Assembly: GCA_018857735.1 (NCBI GenBank)
Contig: JABMCL010001559.1
Location: forward strand, 268,501-332,500
Direction of reading: 5' to 3'
Length of the DNA: 64,000 nt
Source of the DNA: Alviniconcha marisindica
Taxonomy: Eukaryota; Mollusca; Gastropoda; Provannidae
Shown here piece by piece: positions 58,501-64,000 of this stretch; the stretch's first letter is position 1; every line of letters starts with the position of its first letter. A model generated the notes under the pieces. That model saw only the letters and a program-made list of their open reading frames with translations, was not told the DNA's origin and ran no database searches. A program made the position numbers and the translations under genes.

Positions 58501-61500
58501 GTGATGAATGCTCCCTTCCGACAAGAGTTTGACGTGGCCGATGCAGAAGATGCTGCTGCAGCAGTCCATCACAGGAAAGAACAAGAATGCCATACATTGC
58601 GCCTAATGTGCATGTTTACCAAAAGATACAGAAGAAGCCAGCAGAGCTTTGCTGTTTGTTATTGCGTGCTTGGTGATGTGCTGCCACCTTGTGTGGTAGA
58701 TGGGCACTCTAGAAATCCTCTTTAGTATTATTATTATTATGGTAGACTACAATATTTAGGGTATATGTTTACCACAATATTTAAGGTTCTTTTTGTTGAA
58801 ATGTACGCAAATGTGGCTTTTGTCACCAGTTGTTTGTACAGCACAGAAATGTTTCATCTCAGCAATGTGACATGACATGTATGAACTGACGACTTGCTTG
58901 CATGTTAATTGTTATGTCATGATTCTGAATGTGTTGATCTCACAGTTGCCTGGGTCTGACCAACAACTTGGTGTTGATGCCTGAAAGCGATGACAGTGAT
59001 GATGTTGATGGGCGTGCCATGTCCGAATGTTGGGATCTGGGTCAAGCCATCCACACCTTGCTTCAGTGAGTGACTGCACATCAGTGTGGCCATGCTAAAT
59101 TGAACTGACTCGGTAGAAATGGCAGATAGCAACAGTGAATAATAATAAAAATATTTTTTGGATACGTACTTGAGTTTTTCTTTCATTACAGTTGTCAACC
59201 AAAGCTTTAAGCTCAGCTTTGGGAATGCGTGTCCACCTTGAAGCATGAGTATTGCATATATAGTTATGAATGCATCCCGGGGAAGGAGGCTGTATTTTGT
59301 TGGTTGGTTGATTAGGCTTGTTTACAGCTGAATTGTTTCCTGAGGTATTGGCGGGGACCAAGATCCCAGGAGGTGGGGGAAACTATGCAGGAAGTTACAC
59401 CGTCACCACAGAATGATTCTTGCGTTAAGATGGGCGACGGTGTGAGCCTTACTGCTCGGCCAAACTGGCTTACACCTTGTGTTTTTTGTAGAACAGACCC
59501 TTAATATACAGATCTGACTGTCCTTTATTAATTCTTTGATACTGAAGAAGCGGAGACCGAGAGGCTCAGCATCTCATTGAACGTTTCACAGTGTGAACAT
59601 TTTGTTGTTCTGGTTGTTGTTGTTTGTTTGTTGTTTTTTGTTTCAAAGATATTTTAGAGCTCTAGATTTGTCTTTGCCTGTGTCTGTCTGATGCCGCAAA
59701 GTTGTGTAAGGTCACACAGGACTTGTGCAGTAGAGTTCTGTAAGGTCACACAAGAGTGATGCAGTGGAGTTCTGTAAGGTCACATAGGAATGATGCAGTA
59801 GAGTTCTGTAAGGGTAGACAGGAATGATGCAGTAGAGTTCTGTAAGGTCACATAGGAATGATGCAGTAGTTATGTAAGGTCGCATAGGAATTATGCTGTA
59901 GAGTTCTGTAAGGTTAGACAGGAATGACGCACTAGAGTTCTGTAAGGTCACATAGGAATGATGCAGTAGAGTTCTGTAAGGGTAGACAGGAATGATGCAG
60001 TAGAGTTCTGTAAGGTCACATAGGAATGATGCAGTAGAGTTATGTAAGGTCGCATAGGAATTATGCTGTAGAGTTCTGTAAGGTTAGACAGGAATGACGC
60101 AGTAGAGTTCTGTCAGGTCACATAGGAATGATGCAGTAGAGGTCTGTAAGGGTAGACAGGAATGATGCAGTAGAGTTCTGTAAGGTCACATAGGAATGAT
60201 GCAGTAGAGTTATGTAAGGTCGCATAGGAATTATGCTGTAGAGTTCTGTAAGGTTAGACAGGAATGATGCACTAGAGTTCTGTAAGGTCACACAGAAATG
60301 GTGCAGTAGAGTTCTGTAAGGTCACATAGGAATGATGCAGTAGAGTTCTGTAAGGTCACATAGGAATGTTGCAGTAAAGTTTGTCAGGTCACATAGGGAA
60401 TGATGCAGTAGTGTTCTGTCAGGTCACAATGGAATGATGCAGTTGAGTTACATAAGGTCAGACAGGAACAGTGCAGTGGAGTTAGGTAAGGTTACACTAG
60501 AATAATGCAATAGAGCTATGTAAGGTCACAGGAATGATGGAATAGAGCTTTGTAAGGCCACACAGAAATAATGACATCACTGTTACAGGTACAGCAGTCA
60601 GAAGGAAGCTGTAGAGTTCTGCAAGGCGATGCAGGAATGCTGTCTGTGTCTGGATGAAAAACCAGGCACCAAATTTTTCCAGCTGCATCCCTGCAAGCAT
60701 CACTTTTGCTTTGACTGCATCGCCACCCACTGCAACCTCCACGTCAGTGCCGGCACCGTTCAACTCCTTACGTGAGTGGCTCTAAAGATCCCGTCTCCAG
60801 AAACCCCTGTCTGTAACTCACGAACACTATTCCTGGCACAGGAATCTAGTCCTAGCACCAGCCTAGTCTAGGAACCAAATGCTAACTCTAGCCTAGTAAC
60901 CCTGGTCTGAGAACCCGATCCTGGCCCAGAAACTGCCACCCTAGTCTAAGACCAGTGACCCAAGTCTGGGAACCCAACCTTGGTCTGGAAATTGTCACCC
61001 TGGTCTAAGAAGACTAACCCTGGTCTGGGAACCGAACCCAACCCTGGCCTAGGAACTGTCACCCTAGTCTAAGAACAGTAACCCTAGTCTGGAAACCCAA
61101 CCCTAGTCCAGAAAAGGTCATCCTAATCTAAGAACAGTAACCCTAGTCTGAGAACCCAACCCTAGTCTAAGAACAGTAACAATAGTTTGAGAACCCAGCC
61201 TTAGTCCAGAAATTATCACCTTAGTCTAAGAACAGTAACAATAGTTTGAGAACCCAGCCTTGGTCCAGAAATTATATCACCTTAATCTAAGAACAGTAAC
61301 CCTGGTCTGGGAACCCAACCGTAGTCCAGAAACTCTAACCCTGGCGTAGGAACCCAACCCTAGCTGGGAACCTTTACCGTAGCCCAGAAACCATAATTCT
61401 AGTCTAGGAACCCTACCTAGGGACACTAACCCTAATCTAGGAACCCAACCCTAGCCTAGGAAGCCTAACCAGTGTCTAGGCATCCACACGAAAGGTTAAA

Positions 61501-61712
61501 AAGAATGCTGTTTGTTAGGACAAAACACATCGTGTGAAATTTTGGAGTAAATACTCTATATTAAGCTACGAAACAAGACTTAAGTGAGACAATGCTTCTG
61601 TTTTTGTTTCAGCTGCCCGGCTTCTGAGTGTAAGGTGACTGTGTCCCCTGATGTTCTTCAGACAGTGCTGTCCCCTGAGGCCTTCATTCGCTGGGAAACT
61701 CTCTCTCTGCAG
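52370..61712 (+). CDS. RNF14: RNF14-like RBR E3 ubiquitin ligase, 5' seven coding exons, 3' part beyond window
   Basis: RBR ligases accept ubiquitin from E2 on RING1, transfer it to a RING2 cysteine and then to substrate. The seven exons are 52370-52498, 53994-54092, 54911-55151, 56076-56310, 58946-59065, 60589-60771 and 61613-61712, all GT/AG and in phase, giving 369 codons. The RWD domain spans about residues 40-237, with the hallmark YPSSDPP at 182-188. RING1 cysteines and histidine run from C292 to C342 (CCLC, CKHHFCFDC, CPASEC). The order RWD then RING1, and the peptide ISALCKQLDRLW, match RNF14 (ARA54) rather than other RBR families. A Gly/Glu-rich stretch at about 107-141 interrupts the RWD and looks lineage-specific. 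The IBR and RING2 (catalytic Cys) must lie beyond base 61712, probably outside the window. The gene is head to head with GLDC. Confidence 0.9.
52640..53062. repeat. Direct repeat of ~55 bp around a GT microsatellite
   Basis: TTTGCAGGGCTGCAGAAATG to CACCTGGGATA occurs at about 52655-52700 and 53018-53060. (GT)n lies at 52796-52848. Confidence 0.85.
53070..53990. other. RNF14-like intron, one SINE fragment
   Basis: 53590-53670 resembles the family A tail (GCAGTGAGTCTGCTC, GCGGAGAATAGTGCTA). Otherwise nothing was recognised. Confidence 0.55.
53994..54092 (+). CDS. RNF14: RNF14-like coding exon 2 (RWD start)
   Basis: Encodes VLAIQSIYEDSDEERITVLS, the first helix of the RWD domain. The acceptor is cacag and the donor gtaaca. 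It has 33 codons, phase 0. Confidence 0.88.
54379..54758. repeat. G run and GT microsatellite
   Basis: A G-rich run at 54380-54408 and (GT)n at 54671-54758. Confidence 0.95.
54911..55151 (+). CDS. RNF14: RNF14-like coding exon 3 (RWD, low-complexity insert)
   Basis: Encodes CQVDLMLPV, a likely RWD strand, then a Gly/Glu-rich low-complexity segment (about 55000-55105) and LQRSLSG. The acceptor is tttcag and the donor gtactt. It has 241 nt. Confidence 0.85.
55290..55502. repeat. CA microsatellites
   Basis: (CA)n at 55293-55387 and 55467-55501. Confidence 0.97.
55505..56070. other. RNF14-like intron, no gene seen
   Basis: No exon, RNA gene or repeat was recognised. Confidence 0.55.
56076..56310 (+). 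CDS. RNF14: RNF14-like coding exon 4 (RWD core)
   Basis: Encodes LTFPPGYPSSDPPAFALSC and ISALCKQLDRLWEATPNMPI, the most conserved RWD part. The acceptor is tgcag and the donor gtaacg. It has 235 nt. Confidence 0.93.
56450..56925 (+). mobile_element. tRNA-headed SINE, family A, best copy
   Basis: A box TAGCTCAGTGGTTAGAGCG and B box GGTTTGAATCCC (56519-56530) are at tRNA spacing. The first 20 bp are duplicated (GGGATAGCTCAG twice). It ends ATCAATCAATCAATCA. Confidence 0.88.
57060..57675. repeat. ~20-bp minisatellite with longer sub-repeats
   Basis: Units of type GGTGGTCTCATCAGGGTGAT and GGTCTGTCATTAAGGTGGTC. The reverse complement of the same unit is at 21440-21800. Confidence 0.93.
57690..58940. 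other. RNF14-like intron, no gene seen
   Basis: Only a 74-codon ORF at 58501-58725 with no recognisable domain. Otherwise unique sequence. Confidence 0.5.
58946..59065 (+). CDS. RNF14: RNF14-like coding exon 5 (linker)
   Basis: Encodes CLGLTNNLVLMPESDDSDDV and a tail ending HTLLQ. This is an acidic linker between RWD and RING1. The acceptor is cacag and the donor gtgagt. Phases fit both neighbours, but sequence conservation is low. Confidence 0.75.
59285..59480 (+). mobile_element. Interspersed repeat, families D and C
   Basis: (GGTT)n, GAGATCCCAGGAGGTGGGGG-type block (AAGATCCCAGGAGGTGGGGG here), then CACAGAATGATTCTTGCG, parallel to 28505-28870 without the poly-C. Confidence 0.7.
59700..60575. 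repeat. 34-35-bp array related to RNF14-like exon 6, with 170-bp higher-order repeat
   Basis: Units of type TAGAGTTCTGTAAGGTCACA plus TAGGAATGATGCAG, about 25 copies. A variant CGCATAGGAATTATGCTG recurs at 59881, 60051 and 60221, exactly 170 bp apart. The adjacent exon contains TAGAGTTCTGCAAGG and CAGGAATGCTG at the same spacing. Confidence 0.95.
60589..60771 (+). CDS. RNF14: RNF14-like coding exon 6 (RING1)
   Basis: Encodes CCLCLDEKPGTKFFQ, HPCKHHFCFDCIATHC and HVSAGTVQLLT, the first six zinc ligands of RING1. The acceptor is tacag and the donor gtgagt. It has 183 nt. Its 5' coding part (60608-60645) is nearly the unit of the array lying upstream. Confidence 0.92.
60830..61490. repeat. Degenerate ~40-bp minisatellite
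   Basis: Units of type AGAACAGTAACCCTAGTCTG plus GGAACCCAACCC, roughly 16 copies. Confidence 0.9.
61613..61712 (+). CDS. RNF14: RNF14-like coding exon 7 (end of RING1)
   Basis: Encodes CPASECKVTVSPDVLQTVLS and FIRWETLSLQ. It supplies the last two RING1 cysteines and the helix leading to the IBR. The acceptor is ttcag and the donor gtaggt. It has 100 nt, ending phase 0. Confidence 0.92.
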
Positions 61713-62395
61713 GTAGGTGTGGTGCCATTTGGATACCAGTACTTTGTTGTCACATGGGCGAGTTTGACCAACACATAGCATCAGGGGAGTCTTGTGTAAC
61801 AATAAAGTGTTGAATGTTCCAGTGTTTAGGTTGTGAGGCTACAAGTCTTCCTCAGTCTGCGGCAAAAACTTGAACTTGATACTCTCTAATGCAGTGTATG
61901 CAAGACCATTCAAGCCATGCGAGACATCATGCTGTTAACTGTGCCTTACTTTCTTGCTGCTGATCCAGTCCTTGAAAGGACAAGAAAGGGCCATCATCAA
62001 TGAAACCAGGATTAGAGCTGGTTGGGAAAACTTCTGAGAGATAAGGTGGGCTTTTCCAGGCACACAGATACCATCTTGGCTTAACTGAAGTGAGTTGATC
62101 CAGTTTGGTGGCCTTTACGTAGTTTTAAGGTTACATAGTTTTAAGGTCACTGGGACACTGAAAATAGAAAACTGAAAGTGTATTTTGTTCATATTGTTTT
62201 ATCCGCTAAGAACATACCAACAATCTGATCTGATAAGGTTTGGATTTTGCGTGCATGACTTCCAAATGACAGAACCAGCTTGCTTGCCAGCTTGAATTTT
62301 GTGCCCTCAAAAGTTGATGAATGACTGCAGAATGTGTACCAGACTATTGGGGAACTGCATATACATGTACTGTCTGCTGAGGTGTTGTTCACAGA
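61713..62395. other. RNF14-like intron, no exon seen
   Basis: No IBR-like coding sequence was recognised. Confidence 0.5.
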
Positions 62396-62399
62396 TCTC

Positions 62400-64000
62400 T
62401 AAATGGATGGTGTCTATATTCTCTGCTGCAGTATGCGCGAAACAGATGATGTCTACACTACCTCCTGTGGTATTCTTCAGAGAGTTACAAAATGGACAGT
62501 GTCTGTACATATAATAATACCTGCTGTGGTATATTTTCACAGAGGTACAAAGTGGACAATTTCTACACTGCCTGATGTGGTATTTTTTCACAGAGGTACA
62601 AAGTGGACAGTGTCTATACTGCCTGCTGTGGTACTTTTTCACTGAGGCACAAAGCTATTGTGTCATTTGTTTCACAGAGGTACAAAGTGGACAATGTCTA
62701 CACTGCCTGTTGTGGTATTTGTTTCATAGAGGTACAAAGTGGACAGCGTCTATACTGCCTGTTGTAGTATTTGTTTAGCAGAGGTGCAAAGTAGATAATG
62801 TCTGTACTACCTACTGTGGTGTTTGTTTCACAGAGGTACAAAGTGGACCATGTCTATACTGCCTGCTGTGGCATTTTTCACAGAGATTCAAGGTGGGCAA
62901 TGTCTGTACTGCCTGTTGTGGTATTTGTTTCACAGAGGTACAAAGTGGATATTTTCTATACTGCCTGTTGTGATATTTGTTTCACAGAGGTACAAAGTGG
63001 ACAATGTCTATACTGCCTGTTGTGGTATTTGTTTCATAGAGGTACAAAGCGGACTATGTCTGTGCTGCCTGCTATTTTCACTTCCTGCTTGGTTATTTTT
63101 TTTCCACAGAATGTCTATGTCTATACACTATACTGCCTGTTGTGGTATTTGTTTGCAGAGGTACATACACAATGTATATACACCATTCTTCCTGCTGTGG
63201 TATTTTTTCACAGAGGTACATAGTAGATGATGTCTGTTCTGCCTGTTGTGGTGGTTTTCAGAGATCTCTGCACAAATGTCAATACTGCCTTGTGGTATTT
63301 TCCAGAGAGGTACAGAATAGTCATCTATGCTGCTTGCTGTGGTATTTTCCAGAGAGGTGCAGAATAGTCATCTGTGCTGCTTGCTGTGGTATTTTCCAGA
63401 GAGGTGCAGAATAGTCATCTCTGCTGCTTGCTGTGGTATTTTCCAGAGAGGTGCAGAATAGTCATCTGTGCTGCTTGCTGTGGTATTTTCCAGAGAGGTG
63501 CAGAATAGTCATCTATGCTGCTTGCTGTGGTATTTTCCAGAGAGGTGCAGAATAGTCATCTCTTCTGTTTGCTGTGGTATTTTCCAGAGAGGTGCAGAAT
63601 AGTCATCTGTGCTGCTTGCTGTGGATTTTCCAGAGAGGTGCAGAATAGTCATCTGTGCTGCTTGCTGTGGTATTTTCCAGAGAGGTGCAGAATAGTCATC
63701 TGTGCTGCTTGCTGTGGTATTTTCCAGAGAGGTACAGAATAGTCATCTATGCTGCTTGCTGTGGTATTTTCCAGAGAGGTGCAGAATAGTCATCTATGCT
63801 ACTTGCTGTGGTATTTTCCAGAGAGGTGCAGAATAGTCATCTATGCTGCTTGCTGTGGTATTTTCCAGAGAGGTCCAGAATAGTCATCTATGCTGCTTGC
63901 TGTGGTATTTTCCAGAGAGGTACAGAATAGTCATCTATGCTGCTTGCTGTGGTATTTTCCAGAGAAGTACCAAAAAGCATGTCTGTGCTGCCTGTTGTGG
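62400..64000. repeat. Two related minisatellite arrays, cut by window end
   Basis: 62400-63240 has about 58-bp units of type TTCACAGAGGTACAAAGTGG plus ACAATGTCTATACTGCCTG. 63290-63960 has about 48-bp units of type TTCCAGAGAGGTGCAGAATA plus GTCATCT.TGCTGC. Each unit carries a polypyrimidine-CAG acceptor-like motif. Confidence 0.95.

Noticed and set aside
58501..58725. 74-codon ORF starting MMNAPFRQEFDVADAEDAAA in an RNF14-like intron
   Set aside because: No known domain, no splice support in phase with the neighbours, and length within chance expectation.

Overview
This is a eukaryotic genomic window with long introns and very many simple repeats. It suggests an invertebrate, most likely a mollusc and perhaps a gastropod. 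That placement is an inference from gene structure, tRNA-derived SINEs and repeat style; no species can be read from the sequence. Two protein-coding genes lie head to head and both run off the window.

The minus strand from 47802 down to 1 carries GLDC, the PLP-dependent P-protein (glycine decarboxylase) of the mitochondrial glycine cleavage system. I could place 22 exons. All 21 splice junctions have GT/AG ends and compatible phases. They give 964 codons, and only about 55-60 C-terminal residues are missing beyond base 1. The PLP lysine falls at residue 754, in exon 17. Intron 1 is about 21.7 kb (25812-47556) and holds most of the mobile and satellite DNA.

The plus strand from 52370 carries an RNF14-like RBR E3 ubiquitin ligase. 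Seven coding exons (369 codons) encode the RWD domain and RING1. The IBR and RING2 exons lie beyond the right edge. A TATA box and a short 5' UTR exon sit at 51874-51935.

The rest is repeats: at least four interspersed families (two tRNA-headed SINE-like types, two shorter ones), a TIR element (MITE) family with subterminal minisatellites, one LTR element with a tRNA-Ser-type primer-binding site, about 20 minisatellite arrays and dozens of GT/CA, GA and poly-C tracts.

The most unusual pattern is that several intronic minisatellites are built from pieces of the adjacent exon or splice junction. GLDC exon 11 donor, exon 13 acceptor, exon 14 donor and exon 17 acceptor each sit at the edge of an array of junction copies, and RNF14-like exon 6 shares its coding sequence with an upstream 34-35 bp array. 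At exon 14 the duplication leaves an open frame, so a downstream donor would add 33 residues. The second notable object is a MITE copy at 29.4-31.7 kb whose two arms have each expanded into about 25 tandem copies around a unique core.
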